Positions 46,672-57,963 of a stretch of DNA of 64,000 nt are shown piece by piece. The notes beneath the pieces are model-generated. The model ran no database searches and was not told the origin of the DNA. It saw nothing but the letters and a program-made list of their open reading frames with translations. Position 1 is the first letter of the stretch; every line of letters starts with the position of its first letter. A program made the translations under genes and the position numbers. Origin of the DNA: Prevotellaceae bacterium (GTDB taxonomy: Bacteria; Bacteroidota; Bacteroidia; Bacteroidales; Bacteroidaceae); NCBI GenBank assembly GCA_029219385.1, contig JAQXTH010000007.1:1-64000 (forward strand), written 5' to 3'.

Positions 46672-47922
46672 GTGTCACTCTCATTATATCTCGCAAAGCA
46701 TTTTCGCAAATCTCCTGACAGACGAAAGCATGTTTCTTCGCTTGGCGCAAATATTGCCTCTTTTGGGGTAATGTTAGGTTTGTGTGTCATGTTGGTTTCT
46801 GTTGCTATTGTTATGGGGTTTAAAAAAGAAATCAGGGGTAAAGTGATAGGCTTTGGAGCAAATATACACGTTGTCAATGCTGATATGACACAAAATCCCT
46901 CTCTGTTGCCCCTTGTCATAGATAGTGTGTTTATTTCTAAAATAAAAAACACACAAGGGGTAACGCATGTTCAAAAAGTTTCGCAAAAAAACGGAATAAT
47001 CAAAACCGATAACGATTTCTCCGGAGTTACATTCAAAGGAGTTGGGAATGATTACGACACTTCTTTTCTTTCTTCAGCCATTGTTAAAGGTACAATACCA
47101 CATTATAATAATAATGAAAAGGGGTTTCCACTTGACATAATTATAAGTAATACTCTTTCACAAAAACTCAATTTGGAAGTCGGCGACAAAGTATATTCTT
47201 ATTTTTTTGATAACGATTTAAAGATGAGAAGATTTACAGTTTCGGGAATATACGAAACTCATTTGTCGCAGTTTGACTACGCTATTGTTTTTGCAAATAT
47301 CAACACAATCAACCAACTAAACGGATGGAAGCAAGGCGATTGCTCTGTCGTGGAGATTTCTGTAAAAGATTTCGATGATACAGAAGAAATAGCTGACAAG
47401 ATAGCCTTAAATAAACCCGTCAAAGCTGATAAAAATGGTTGCTTTGTGGCTGTTTATAGCGTTGGCGAACTTTTTAGTTCTATTTTTGACTGGTTAAGCC
47501 TGCTTGACTTGAACATTTGGATAATTCTTGTTTTGATGGCTTGTGTGTGCTGTTTTACAACCACAAGTGGCCTGCTCATACAGATTCTTGATAAAACATC
47601 AATTATCGGACTTCTTAAAGCTTTAGGGGCAGGCAATCGACTATTAAAACAAACATTCGGCTGGTTTGGAGTTTATGTTGTAGGTCGTGGAATATTGTTT
47701 GGTAACGTTTTGGGCTTATCGCTATGTTATATTCAATACAATTATCACATTATAGGTCTAAATGCAACAAATTATTATGTTGACTATGTTCCCATCGCAA
47801 TTGATGGTGTGGTGATAATGTCTTTAAACATCGCTACGACAATATTGTGTTTTTTTATGTTGGGACTTCCCACTTTGATAGTTTCGCGCATAAGTCCCAC
47901 TAAAGCGCTGCGATTCGATTGA
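46672..47922 (+). CDS. ABC transporter permease, LolC/LolE-like
   Basis: Inner-membrane MacB-type permease of 416 residues, likely part of the system that releases lipoproteins from the inner membrane. It has one N-terminal helix (about 28-50, SFGVMLGLCVMLVSVAIVMG), a large periplasmic domain (about 60-270) and three C-terminal helices (near 285, 335 and 385). The final SRISPTKALRFD matches LolC/LolE family ends. The start is GTG at 46672, 34 bp after yggS; this gives the normal MSLSLYLAKHFRK. The matching LolD ATPase is not in the window. Confidence 0.85.
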   Translation: MSLSLYLAKHFRKSPDRRKHVSSLGANIASFGVMLGLCVMLVSVAIVMGFKKEIRGKVIGFGANIHVVNADMTQNPSLLPLVIDSVFISKIKNTQGVTHVQKVSQKNGIIKTDNDFSGVTFKGVGNDYDTSFLSSAIVKGTIPHYNNNEKGFPLDIIISNTLSQKLNLEVGDKVYSYFFDNDLKMRRFTVSGIYETHLSQFDYAIVFANINTINQLNGWKQGDCSVVEISVKDFDDTEEIADKIALNKPVKADKNGCFVAVYSVGELFSSIFDWLSLLDLNIWIILVLMACVCCFTTTSGLLIQILDKTSIIGLLKALGAGNRLLKQTFGWFGVYVVGRGILFGNVLGLSLCYIQYNYHIIGLNATNYYVDYVPIAIDGVVIMSLNIATTILCFFMLGLPTLIVSRISPTKALRFD

Positions 47923-48200
47923 AAATTGACTTATACAAAAAATCAGGTTGTTTTCATTTTAGTATACTTTCTCAACCAAATACATATAAAAAAGAAAGAG
48001 CAATAAAATATAAACAAACTATTTTTTCGGTACAGTTTATTTAAAAATTTAGATTTTATATTTTTGAAGTATAGGTATTTTGCAAATCGTAGTTTTTAAA
48101 ATTGAATATTTCTCTATTGTTAAGTAGTTGTATGTTTTACAATTCTATATAAAACAGTACTTTTTTCTTGCTTTTTATCGAAAAAACAAAAGAAAAATAC
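47923..48200. other. AT-rich gene-free stretch before gdhA
   Basis: Very AT-rich, no coding frame of note. A weak stem GGTTG/CAACC near 47944-47976 could help end the permease transcript. Nothing else recognised. Confidence 0.5.
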
Positions 48201-48208
48201 TACTTTTG
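48201..48208 (+). promoter_or_regulatory. Predicted -7 promoter element, gdhA
   Basis: TACTTTTG followed by GC, 50 bp before the gdhA ATG, in an AT-rich promoter region. Confidence 0.5.
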
Positions 48209-48258
48209 CAAACAATAGCGAATATAAAATTTTTATTAACTAAAAGAATCGAAACACT

Positions 48259-49596
48259 ATGAACGCACAAAAGGTGCTTGATGACCTCAAGCAAAGATTT
48301 CCTAACGAGCCTGAATATCATCAGGCTGTAGAAGAAGTACTCTCGACAATAGAAGAGGAATATAACAAACATCCCGAGTTTGACAAGGCAAACCTCATCG
48401 AAAGACTTTGTATTCCCGATAGAATATATACATTTCGTGTGAGTTGGACCGATGACAAAGGCAATGTTCAGACAAACACCGGCTATCGTGTGCAACACAA
48501 CAATGCCATAGGCCCATACAAAGGTGGTGTTCGTTTTCATAAGTCTGTGAATTTGGGTATCTTGAAATTTCTTGCGTTTGAGCAAACTTTCAAGAATTCC
48601 CTTACAACCCTCCCTATGGGTGGAGCAAAAGGTGGTAGCGACTTTTCTCCACGTGGTAAAAGTAATGCTGAAGTGATGCGCTTTTGTCAAGCTTTTATGC
48701 TTGAATTGACACGCAATATTGGTGCAGATGTTGATGTGCCCGCAGGCGATATTGGTGTTGGCGGTCGCGAAGTTGGCTTTATGTTTGGAATGTATAAGAA
48801 ACTCACCCACGAGTTTAGCGGTGTGTTTACCGGAAAAGGCCGTGAATTTGGAGGTTCGCTGATACGTCCTGAAGCAACAGGTTATGGCAATGTCTATTTT
48901 CTTATGGAGATGCTCAAAACACGCGGATTAGATCTTAATGGCAAGACGGTGCTTATCAGTGGTGCAGGAAATGTAGCTCAATACACCGCAGAAAAGGTTC
49001 TGCAACTTGGAGGTAAAGTTTTGACCATGAGCGACTCTGATGGATATATCTATGACGCCGAAGGTATAGACCGCGAAAAACTCGACTACATTATGGAGTT
49101 GAAAAACATTTATCGTGGCAGAATCAAAGAATATGTAGAAAAATATCCATCTGCAAAATATGTTGCAGGAGCGAAGCCCTGGGCAGAAAAGGCTGACATC
49201 GCATTACCTTCGGCCACCCAAAATGAAATTAACGAAGAAGCCGCACGCAATTTGGTAGCAAACGGTGTGATTGCAGTAAGTGAAGGTGCTAATATGCCTT
49301 CTACTCCCGGAGCGATACGCGTATTCCAAGAGGCAAAGATTTTATATGCCCCAGGTAAAGCTGCCAATGCAGGTGGAGTTTCGGTTTCAGGTTTGGAAAT
49401 GAGCCAAAATTCAGAACGTCTTTCGTGGACAGCCGAAGAGGTAGATGCAAGATTGCATGGCATAATGGAGAATATTCATGAAAACTGTGTGAAATATGGC
49501 ACAGAGGCCGACGGATATATAAACTATGTGAAGGGTGCCAATGTTGCCGGTTTTATGAAAGTGGCAAAAGCAATGATGGCTCAAGGCATTGTTTAA
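48259..49596 (+). CDS. gdhA: NADP-type glutamate dehydrogenase
   Basis: Assimilates ammonium by reductive amination of 2-oxoglutarate. The 445-residue protein is of the hexameric class: YKGGVRFHKSVN at 87-98, the glutamate-binding lysine K124 in PMGGAKGGSDFSP, PAGDIGVGGREVGFM, and the coenzyme domain with VLISGAGNVAQY (GxGxxA type). SDSDGYIYD after the second strand is the pattern linked with NADP use. Monocistronic, with its own promoter element and terminator. Confidence 0.95.
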   Translation: MNAQKVLDDLKQRFPNEPEYHQAVEEVLSTIEEEYNKHPEFDKANLIERLCIPDRIYTFRVSWTDDKGNVQTNTGYRVQHNNAIGPYKGGVRFHKSVNLGILKFLAFEQTFKNSLTTLPMGGAKGGSDFSPRGKSNAEVMRFCQAFMLELTRNIGADVDVPAGDIGVGGREVGFMFGMYKKLTHEFSGVFTGKGREFGGSLIRPEATGYGNVYFLMEMLKTRGLDLNGKTVLISGAGNVAQYTAEKVLQLGGKVLTMSDSDGYIYDAEGIDREKLDYIMELKNIYRGRIKEYVEKYPSAKYVAGAKPWAEKADIALPSATQNEINEEAARNLVANGVIAVSEGANMPSTPGAIRVFQEAKILYAPGKAANAGGVSVSGLEMSQNSERLSWTAEEVDARLHGIMENIHENCVKYGTEADGYINYVKGANVAGFMKVAKAMMAQGIV

Positions 49597-49636
49597 TATT
49601 AAAGATTATATTACTATTATAATTTTGTAAATTATA

Positions 49637-49668
49637 CAAAGGGGTTGTGCTCAAACACAGCCCTTTTG
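49637..49668 (+). terminator. Terminator of gdhA
   Basis: Arms 49637-49649 and 49656-49668 pair over 13 bp with two G-T wobbles and a 6-base loop, followed by TCTTTATT, 41 bp after the stop. Confidence 0.8.
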
Positions 49669-49732
49669 TCTTTATTACTATACATACGCAAAAACTCTAT
49701 TTTGTAGGTTTCGTTTTGTATCCTTATAGTTA

Positions 49733-51007
49733 TTAAACCCAAGGAGTGAGCAACAAATGATATAAATGTGCTTGAAAACGACGTGAGCGTGAAAAAGATT
49801 TCCAATAATCTTCTGTCATCTCAACAGTTTTTTTTAGGTCACGGTTGAAAATTTTTTCAAGTTGTTGCGTCGAACAGGTGTCGTTGATCAAGGCGTTTAC
49901 CTCATAGTCACATCTTAATGAGCGATTGTCAAGATTTGCCGAACCTACATAACTCCAGCAACCGTCTATCATCATTATTTTGGAGTGGTGGAAACCACCT
50001 TGGTAGTAATAAACCTTAGCTCCGGCCTTCATGAGTCGATGAGCCTGATAGTCAACAATTCGTGGAGTGATTGGTATATCACTTTTTTCCGACACCATAA
50101 TTTTTACGTCTACACCTCTTTTAACCGCTTTTTTTATGGCTTTTACAATTTTGTGGTTTAGCGTGAAATATGGGTTTATGATGTATATTTGCTTTTCTGA
50201 ATTGTTTATGCAATTTATAAATGTATTGCGAATGATTTTAGGTGAAGTGTGAGGTTCTCTGTTTATAACAGCAATTTTCTTATTGCGAGCAGTTGGCGTG
50301 TCATCTTGTTTCAAGTTCTTTATAGCGTTTTCGGGAAAAGACATACCGGGATAAAGGTCAGCACCGCAAATTTCTTGCCCCGTGGTTGCTTTCCATGCCC
50401 TCAAAAATATTGCTTGATATTCTGCAACAGCATCCCCCTCTATTCGATAATGTACGTCATGCCAAGAACCAAATTCTTCTTTACCGTGAATATAGTAGTC
50501 TGCCACGTTCATACCTCCGCTATATGCACACTTTCCGTCTATTACTACTATTTTGCGATGATCACGTGGCATGATATGGTTAATCCACGGAAAGACTATG
50601 GGGTCAAATTCATAGATTTCAATGCCGGTGGCTCTGATTTCTTTGAGACGTTTTTTCTTAATGGGTTGATTATTACTGCTATTACCAAAAGCATCGTAAA
50701 GCAGACGCACCTTAACACCTTGTTTTACTTTCACAGCAAGACTATCAAACATGGTGTTGGCGATAGAATCGTCACGAAAATTAAAATATTCCATATGTAT
50801 AGTTGAACGAGCTTCGCCAACAGCCTTAAATAAGTCAGAAAACTTGTCGCGACCATTGTCAAAAAACACTATGCTGTTGTTGCAAGTGAATTTCGCTCCA
50901 TCTCTTATTGCCTGATAGTAAATACTGTCGGAACCAGCATAACCATATATAAGGAAAATTACAGCAGATAGAAATACAAACAGTCGCTTATAAATATGAG
51001 ATATCAT
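49733..51007 (-). CDS. Cardiolipin synthase-like phospholipase D protein
   Basis: A 424-residue membrane-attached protein expected to make cardiolipin from phosphatidylglycerol or related lipids. It opens with a hydrophobic segment (about 8-24). Two HKD motifs are intact: H150-x-K152-x4-D157 (DHRKIVVIDG) and H341-x-K343-x4-D348 (HHSKIMMIDG), followed by GSANLDNRSLR. The usual two N-terminal membrane helices of E. coli ClsA are reduced to one, like ClsB-type proteins, so exact product is open. Last gene of the minus-strand run that includes kdsA and the Kdo isomerase, 35 bp after the latter. Confidence 0.88.
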   Translation of the reverse strand: MISHIYKRLFVFLSAVIFLIYGYAGSDSIYYQAIRDGAKFTCNNSIVFFDNGRDKFSDLFKAVGEARSTIHMEYFNFRDDSIANTMFDSLAVKVKQGVKVRLLYDAFGNSSNNQPIKKKRLKEIRATGIEIYEFDPIVFPWINHIMPRDHRKIVVIDGKCAYSGGMNVADYYIHGKEEFGSWHDVHYRIEGDAVAEYQAIFLRAWKATTGQEICGADLYPGMSFPENAIKNLKQDDTPTARNKKIAVINREPHTSPKIIRNTFINCINNSEKQIYIINPYFTLNHKIVKAIKKAVKRGVDVKIMVSEKSDIPITPRIVDYQAHRLMKAGAKVYYYQGGFHHSKIMMIDGCWSYVGSANLDNRSLRCDYEVNALINDTCSTQQLEKIFNRDLKKTVEMTEDYWKSFSRSRRFQAHLYHLLLTPWV

Positions 51008-51042
51008 GCCAGATTATTTTTAAGCCATTAAGAAATATAACT

Positions 51043-51987
51043 TCATATAACAGTGCTGAAAGAGTCTACAACTCCTAATAGATGGTTTTGTTTGTCAGAA
51101 ACAAGTACACAGTGAATTTTATTTCGGTTTAGAATTTGGTCAATTTCGACAACTTTCATGGAGGAGTCTACTGTTTTTGGCGACCGCGTCATTATATCAG
51201 AAACGTTTAGTGAAAAGAATTTGTTTTGAGAGTTCTCCATGGCTCGTCTGATGTCACCGTCAGTAACAATTCCGACAATTAAGTCATTTTCTATAGCTAT
51301 ACAAATTCCTAATCTACCTTTGCTGACAATAGTAACGGCTTCACAAAGTGGGGTAGAGGGTGATACTATGGGCAAGTCTTTGGTCAGCATTATGTCAGAG
51401 GCTTTTGTAAGCAAGCGCTTGCCAAGCATTCCTCCTGGGTGAAATAAGGCAAAATCAGTCTCTTTAAATCCACGTGCTTTTATAAGACAACAAGCCATGG
51501 CATCCCCCATGGCAAGTGTCGCTGTGGTTGATGATGTGGGAGCCAAATTCAATGGACAGGCTTCTCGGTTTACGTTTACGTTGAGATGGGCAGTGGAATA
51601 TTCTGCTAACAATGATTTGGGATTGCCGCTAATGCCTATTATCGGAATGCTACGTTGAATTAAAGAGGGAACTATGCGCAATAATTCGTCTGTATAGCCG
51701 GAATTGCTTATGGCTATTACAAGGTCATCTGTGGTAACAACACCTAAATCTCCGTGATATAAATCAAGGGGATTAACATAAAAACTCGGAGTGCCGGTGC
51801 TGCTAAACGTGGCTGCGATTTTTGCACCGATATGTCCGCTTTTCCCAACTCCGGTTATTATAATTTTTCCTTTACAATCAAGTATAAGGTTAATTGCCTT
51901 GTCGAAATTATTGTCAAGCAGGGGGATAAGGTCTGTTATTGCTTGTGCTTCGTCTTTAAAACACTTTATTGCTGTTGCTGTCCACAT
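51043..51987 (-). CDS. kdsD: Arabinose-5-phosphate isomerase (KdsD/KpsF)
   Basis: Interconverts ribulose 5-phosphate and arabinose 5-phosphate, the first step to Kdo for lipopolysaccharide. The 314-residue protein has a SIS domain (about 30-170; GVGKSGHIGAKIAATFSSTG and VIAISNSGYTDE) and two CBS domains (about 200-314). HPGGMLGKRLL lies between them, as in KdsD. It follows kdsA by 41 bp, so the two successive enzymes of Kdo synthesis are cotranscribed. Confidence 0.93.
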   Translation of the reverse strand: MWTATAIKCFKDEAQAITDLIPLLDNNFDKAINLILDCKGKIIITGVGKSGHIGAKIAATFSSTGTPSFYVNPLDLYHGDLGVVTTDDLVIAISNSGYTDELLRIVPSLIQRSIPIIGISGNPKSLLAEYSTAHLNVNVNREACPLNLAPTSSTTATLAMGDAMACCLIKARGFKETDFALFHPGGMLGKRLLTKASDIMLTKDLPIVSPSTPLCEAVTIVSKGRLGICIAIENDLIVGIVTDGDIRRAMENSQNKFFSLNVSDIMTRSPKTVDSSMKVVEIDQILNRNKIHCVLVSDKQNHLLGVVDSFSTVI

Positions 51988-52028
51988 GTGGAATAATTTT
52001 AATTTAAAGAAATACTATAATAATATAT

Positions 52029-52775
52029 TTAAAGCAGCGTTTTAATAACATCTTCAAATTGTGAGAGTGGTAACATATTGGTGCCGTCGCTCAAAGCTTT
52101 TTCCGGATTAGGGTGAATTTCAAAGAAAAATCCTGTTGCTCCAAATGCTTTTGCTGCAAGAGCCATGGAGGGGATAAATTCTCTATTTCCACCGGTCACT
52201 CCATTTCCCGCTCCGGGTCGCTGAACGGAGTGTGTGCAGTCCATGATGACGGTGGGGGTAAATTGCAACATCTCGGGAATGTTGCGAAAATCTACTACAA
52301 GGTTGTTATAGCCAAAAGAATTTCCTCGCTCGGTAAGCCAGATGTCGGTAGCTCCACTTTGGTGAGCTTTCTCAACAGGATAGCGCATATCAAGACCGCT
52401 GAGAAATTGTGCTTTTTTTATATTTATAATTCGTCCGGTTTGGGCAGCAGCAACCAAAAGGTCTGTCTGACGACAGAGAAAAGCCGGAATTTGAATTACG
52501 TCTGCAACTTCTGCAACCGGTTTAGCTTGATATGATTCATGAATATCAGTGAGAATTGGCAGACCATATTTTTGTTTAATGTCATAAAGCATTGTCAAAC
52601 CTTTTTCTAATCCCGGACCGCGAAATGAAGATAGTGAGGTGCGGTTTGCCTTATCAAACGAGGCTTTAAAAATTATATTCAGATTATATTTTTTGTTTAG
52701 TCGTATGATTTCTGTCGCAACAGTATCTAACAATTGCTCCGACTCTATCACACATGGGCCTGCAATTATCTGCAT
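52029..52775 (-). CDS. kdsA: 3-deoxy-8-phosphooctulonate synthase
   Basis: Condenses PEP with arabinose 5-phosphate to Kdo 8-phosphate. The 248-residue protein is a class I aldolase-like barrel: KASFDKANRTS near 37-47, GLPILTDIHE, IPAFLCRQTDLL, KKAQFLSG, and the C-terminal FFEIHPNPEKALSDGTN. C8 in AGPCVIES is the residue that marks the metal-dependent form; metal-independent enzymes such as that of E. coli have Asn there. The protein is somewhat shorter than E. coli KdsA (284) but all active-site segments are present. kdsD follows. Confidence 0.94.
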   Translation of the reverse strand: MQIIAGPCVIESEQLLDTVATEIIRLNKKYNLNIIFKASFDKANRTSLSSFRGPGLEKGLTMLYDIKQKYGLPILTDIHESYQAKPVAEVADVIQIPAFLCRQTDLLVAAAQTGRIINIKKAQFLSGLDMRYPVEKAHQSGATDIWLTERGNSFGYNNLVVDFRNIPEMLQFTPTVIMDCTHSVQRPGAGNGVTGGNREFIPSMALAAKAFGATGFFFEIHPNPEKALSDGTNMLPLSQFEDVIKTLL

Positions 52776-52797
52776 AATCTTTGTTTTTATGTATATG

Positions 52798-54426
<1,629 letters not shown>

Positions 54427-54448
54427 TTATAAAAATTTATTTTGAACG

Positions 54449-54456
54449 CAAAATTA
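54449..54456 (-). promoter_or_regulatory. Predicted -7 promoter element, ABC-F-kdsA run
   Basis: TAATTTTG on the minus strand, 34 bp before the ABC-F start, divergent from the hpt promoter. Confidence 0.5.
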
Positions 54457-54619
54457 AGAAAAAAAAACGAACTACGTGTCTTTATTCATTTCAATCTGCA
54501 ATAAAGCATTTTTTAGCACAACAGCAAGAGATGTTTTGTATGTCTTCTGTTTGAACAATTTTTACGACAGAGGGAAAACAAAAAACTTTTCGCACTACTC
54601 AAGATTTGATAAAAATCAT

Positions 54620-54627
54620 TACATTTG
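54620..54627 (+). promoter_or_regulatory. Predicted -7 promoter element, hpt-adk
   Basis: TACATTTG, 30 bp before the hpt ATG. Confidence 0.5.
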
Positions 54628-54657
54628 CATTCCAAACCATACACTTGTCGTTTTTTC

Positions 54658-55209
54658 ATGATTAGTTCGGAAATTATTTCGGTTGGAGCAGACAAATTAA
54701 AATGCCTCATTAACAGCGATGAAATAAGGCACAAAGTAGATTTGTTGGCAAATCAAATCAGGACAGACATGGGTGAAGAAGAAACTCCTCTTTTCATCTG
54801 TGTGCTGAAAGGAGCCTTTATGTTTGCTTCAGACCTTTTAAAGGCTTATAAAGGAAGTTGCGAACTAGAGTTTATCAGATTATCTTCTTATAACGGCACA
54901 AAATCGCTGGGCAAGGTGAAAAAACTGATAGGTATGGATTTCAAGGAAGTAAGAGAACGACGTGTAGTAATCATTGAAGATATTGTTGATACAGGTTTGA
55001 CAATTAGGACTTTATTAGACCATTTAGCAGTTTTCAAACCAAAGAGTATAGATATAGCCTCGCTCTTTGTTAAACCTGCCAGACTATGCCACAATGTCAC
55101 TATAAAATACTATTGTTTTGAAATTCCTGATGCATTTATAGTTGGTTACGGACTTGATTACGACGAAAAATATCGCAACCTACCCGCAATCTATGTTATA
55201 CAAAAATAA
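54658..55209 (+). CDS. hpt: Hypoxanthine phosphoribosyltransferase
   Basis: Salvages hypoxanthine and guanine to their nucleotides with PRPP. The ATG at 54658 is chosen; an upstream TTG frame start overlaps the predicted promoter. In the 183-residue protein the PRPP loop VVIIEDIVDTGLTIRTLLDH is clear, with LKGAFMFASDLL near 50 and GYGLDYDEKYRNLPAIYVI at the C terminus. adk follows after 26 bp; prs elsewhere in the window makes its cosubstrate. Confidence 0.94.
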   Translation: MISSEIISVGADKLKCLINSDEIRHKVDLLANQIRTDMGEEETPLFICVLKGAFMFASDLLKAYKGSCELEFIRLSSYNGTKSLGKVKKLIGMDFKEVRERRVVIIEDIVDTGLTIRTLLDHLAVFKPKSIDIASLFVKPARLCHNVTIKYYCFEIPDAFIVGYGLDYDEKYRNLPAIYVIQK

Positions 55210-55235
55210 TAGATTTTCAAAAAAACTCAAAAAAA

Positions 55236-55817
55236 ATGAAAAACATCATTATTTTCGGTGCCCCGGGCAGTGGAAAAGGCACCTACAGCGATGAAATTGT
55301 GAAGAAATTCGGCATGAGCCATATATCTACGGGCGATGTGCTTCGCAGTGAGATTAAAAATGATACCGAATTGGGAAAGATTGCAAAAAGTTACATCGAC
55401 AAAGGCCAATTGATCCCCGACGAACTAATGATTGACATTCTTGCAAAAGTCTACGATAGTATAAAAGATAATAGAGGTGTAATTTTTGATGGTTTTCCAC
55501 GCACTATTGCCCAGGCTGAAGCGTTAAAAAAAATGTTGTCTTTGCGCAACCATACCATTGGCATTATGATAGAATTGGTTGTTGACGAAGAAATCCTTAT
55601 GAACAGATTGCTCAATAGGGCAATTGAACAAGGTCGTGCTGACGACAACGAATCGACCATAAGAAACCGTTTTAAGGTGTATCACGAACAGACAGCACCT
55701 CTTTCACAATGGTTTCAAAACGAAGGCATTCGACACATCTTTAAATGGAACGAACACCCTTCCAAAGAACAAATGCTTGAGGCAATATTCGATACTATAA
55801 ATTCAGAGAATCAATAA
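55236..55817 (+). CDS. adk: Adenylate kinase
   Basis: Balances AMP, ADP and ATP. The 193-residue protein is the short form without zinc LID insertion: P-loop GAPGSGKGT at 8-16, STGDVLRSEI, GVIFDGFPRTIAQAE near 81-95 and RADDNESTIRNRFKVY. Length is normal for the short form. It follows hpt and is followed by a hairpin before obgE, so part of the transcripts may end there. Confidence 0.95.
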   Translation: MKNIIIFGAPGSGKGTYSDEIVKKFGMSHISTGDVLRSEIKNDTELGKIAKSYIDKGQLIPDELMIDILAKVYDSIKDNRGVIFDGFPRTIAQAEALKKMLSLRNHTIGIMIELVVDEEILMNRLLNRAIEQGRADDNESTIRNRFKVYHEQTAPLSQWFQNEGIRHIFKWNEHPSKEQMLEAIFDTINSENQ

Positions 55818-55820
55818 TAT

Positions 55821-55868
55821 AAACACGGTGTCGCTATGTATTCCCCTATAATTGACGGCACCGTGTTT
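55821..55868 (+). terminator. Hairpin between adk and obgE
   Basis: AAACACGGTG (55821-55830) pairs with CACCGTGTTT (55859-55868), followed by a T-rich tract. The loop is long (28 bases), so it may be a partial terminator. Confidence 0.65.
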
Positions 55869-55903
55869 TAATTTTTTATTTTCAATAAAAACTAACAAGG
55901 CGA

Positions 55904-57070
55904 ATGGAGTCAGATTTTATCGACTATGTAAAAATCCTATGTCGCTCGGGCAAAGGTGGCAAAGGCAGTATGCACATGCATCGTGCTAAATATAATCCAA
56001 ACGGAGGTCCTGACGGTGGTAATGGTGGAAGAGGTGGTCACATCTATCTCAGAGGAAACCATAATTATTGGACATTGCTCCACCTTAGATACCAACGCCA
56101 TATATTCGCAGAAAACGGAGGGAATGGGGGAGATTGTTGTTCTACAGGTGCACAAGGTAGAGACATTTATATCGACGTACCATGTGGCACTGTAGCTTAC
56201 AATGCCGACACCGGTCAATATATCTGTGACATTGTTGAAGACAAGCAAATCGTGATGTTGCTTAAAGGCGGTAGGGGAGGACTTGGCAATAAAGAATTTG
56301 CCACTTCAACCAACAAGGCTCCTCGCTATGCCCAACCCGGCGAGCCAATGCAGGAGATGAATGTGATTTTGCAGTTGAAACTTTTGGCAGACGTAGGTCT
56401 CGTTGGATTTCCAAACGCAGGAAAAAGCACGCTACTCAGCACATTGTCATCGGCAAAACCCAAAATAGCCAACTATCCTTTTACAACACTCGAACCATCA
56501 CTTGGAATTGTTTCATATAGAGAAGGAAAATCGTTCGTTATGGCAGACATTCCCGGTATTATCGAGGGGGCAAGCGAGGGGAAAGGCATTGGTCTAAGAT
56601 TTTTGCGCCACATTGAGCGCAATTCCATTTTGCTGTTTCTTATAGATTGTGAAAGTAAGAACATTAAATCTTCTTATGATATATTACTCAATGAGTTAAA
56701 ACAATTTAATCAAGAGATACTCGACAAAAAAAGAATTCTTGCAATCACAAAATGCGACTTAATTGACGAAGAATTAAAAGAAATGCTCAAGCAAGAGTTG
56801 CCTCACGATTTGCCCACGGTTTTTATCTCTGCTCCAACAATGCAGGGCATCACTGAGTTAAAAGATATTATATGGAAAGAACTTAATAGTGAAAGCAATA
56901 AAATCTTAGGTAAAATTACAGTTGAAGAAAAAGACACACTCGTTCATCGCGACCTCGACATGAAATCCCTTTCGGCTGATTTTGCCGGATGGGAAGACGA
57001 TTTCCCCGATGACTATGAAATTGCCGACAACACAGACTTCGATGAAGACGATATACTGTATATAGAATAA
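55904..57070 (+). CDS. obgE: Obg family GTPase
   Basis: Essential GTPase for late large-subunit ribosome assembly. The 388-residue protein has the glycine-rich Obg fold (about 1-160; [19 protein letters not shown]), then the G domain with G1 [10 protein letters not shown]3 [15 protein letters not shown]4 TKCD and G5 SAP. The C terminus is acidic, as in many Obg proteins. The next gene begins 6 bp after its stop. Confidence 0.95.
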   Translation: MESDFIDYVKILCRSGKGGKGSMHMHRAKYNPNGGPDGGNGGRGGHIYLRGNHNYWTLLHLRYQRHIFAENGGNGGDCCSTGAQGRDIYIDVPCGTVAYNADTGQYICDIVEDKQIVMLLKGGRGGLGNKEFATSTNKAPRYAQPGEPMQEMNVILQLKLLADVGLVGFPNAGKSTLLSTLSSAKPKIANYPFTTLEPSLGIVSYREGKSFVMADIPGIIEGASEGKGIGLRFLRHIERNSILLFLIDCESKNIKSSYDILLNELKQFNQEILDKKRILAITKCDLIDEELKEMLKQELPHDLPTVFISAPTMQGITELKDIIWKELNSESNKILGKITVEEKDTLVHRDLDMKSLSADFAGWEDDFPDDYEIADNTDFDEDDILYIE

Positions 57071-57076
57071 AACACC

Positions 57077-57868
57077 ATGCTTTCCCATCCATGCCTACTT
57101 ACATACGATATTTCCCCAAAAATCATGGCTTTTTCAACAATGCGCCATGGAGCTGGGGTGAGCGTTGGCAATTATGGCGAAATGAATATAAATCCTTTTT
57201 GTGGTGACGACATATCAAAGGTAAACGCCAACAAGGAAATTCTTTCCAAAATACTTGGAATAGATTCACAGTTTATCATTCTTCCTCACCAAACTCACGA
57301 AGACAAGATTAAAATCATATCAGAGAAGTTTTTCAGCCTTTCTGCTACAGCCAAGACTAAATTTCTGGAAAGCACCGATTCGCTCATCACCAATTTGAAA
57401 AATATTTGTATCGGAGTTTCAACGGCAGATTGCGTTCCCATACTATTATACGACAAGAAGAAAAACATATCGGCTGCTATTCATGCCGGCTGGCGTGGCA
57501 CCGTGAGACACATTTCACGAAAGACGGTACTTGAAATGTGTCGTCATTTCAATTCAATCCCCTCAGACATACATGCCGTCATCTGCCCCTCGATTTCCAA
57601 AGCATCATTTGAAGTAGGAGAAGAAGTCTATAACATTTTTTCTATAGATAAAACTTGTCCGATAAATCTCATTTCAGAGTATGTCAATGGAAAATGGCAC
57701 ATCGACCTTTGGGAGGCAAATAGACAGCAACTCATAAAAGAAGGCATAAGAGAAGAAAATATTCATGTCAGCGGTATTTGTACCTATCGACACTATCATG
57801 ACTTTTTCTCAGCGCGCAGGCTTTCTGTCAATTCCGGCAGAATATACAACGGAATAATAATTTTTTGA
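57077..57868 (+). CDS. YfiH/laccase-domain family protein
   Basis: A 263-residue cytoplasmic protein of the DUF152 family. The metal site is seen in STADCVPILLYD (Cys) and AAIHAGWRGTVRHI (His), with another His in the N-terminal part (LPHQTHEDKI). Members were called polyphenol oxidases but have purine nucleoside phosphorylase/adenosine deaminase activity, or, in E. coli, edit cell-wall precursor errors. The closing TYRHYHDFFSARR matches the family motif. Six bp after obgE, before a terminator. Confidence 0.9.
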   Translation: MLSHPCLLTYDISPKIMAFSTMRHGAGVSVGNYGEMNINPFCGDDISKVNANKEILSKILGIDSQFIILPHQTHEDKIKIISEKFFSLSATAKTKFLESTDSLITNLKNICIGVSTADCVPILLYDKKKNISAAIHAGWRGTVRHISRKTVLEMCRHFNSIPSDIHAVICPSISKASFEVGEEVYNIFSIDKTCPINLISEYVNGKWHIDLWEANRQQLIKEGIREENIHVSGICTYRHYHDFFSARRLSVNSGRIYNGIIIF

Positions 57869-57903
57869 TTTCTCTTATTCATATTGACAAAGACAATATA
57901 AAA

Positions 57904-57934
57904 GCGAGAAGAAAGAATACAACCTTCTTCTCGC
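57904..57934. terminator. Bidirectional terminator between yfiH-type gene and glgP
   Basis: GCGAGAAGAA (57904-57913) pairs with TTCTTCTCGC (57925-57934) around an 11-base loop, between two convergent genes. The minus-strand T tract is weak. Confidence 0.75.
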
Positions 57935-57963
57935 CTATTTCTTATTAAGATTTGTTTATCTTC

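Noticed and set aside
48175..48810. 211-codon minus-strand frame at the start of gdhA
   Set aside because: Antisense to gdhA and its promoter; no recognisable pattern.
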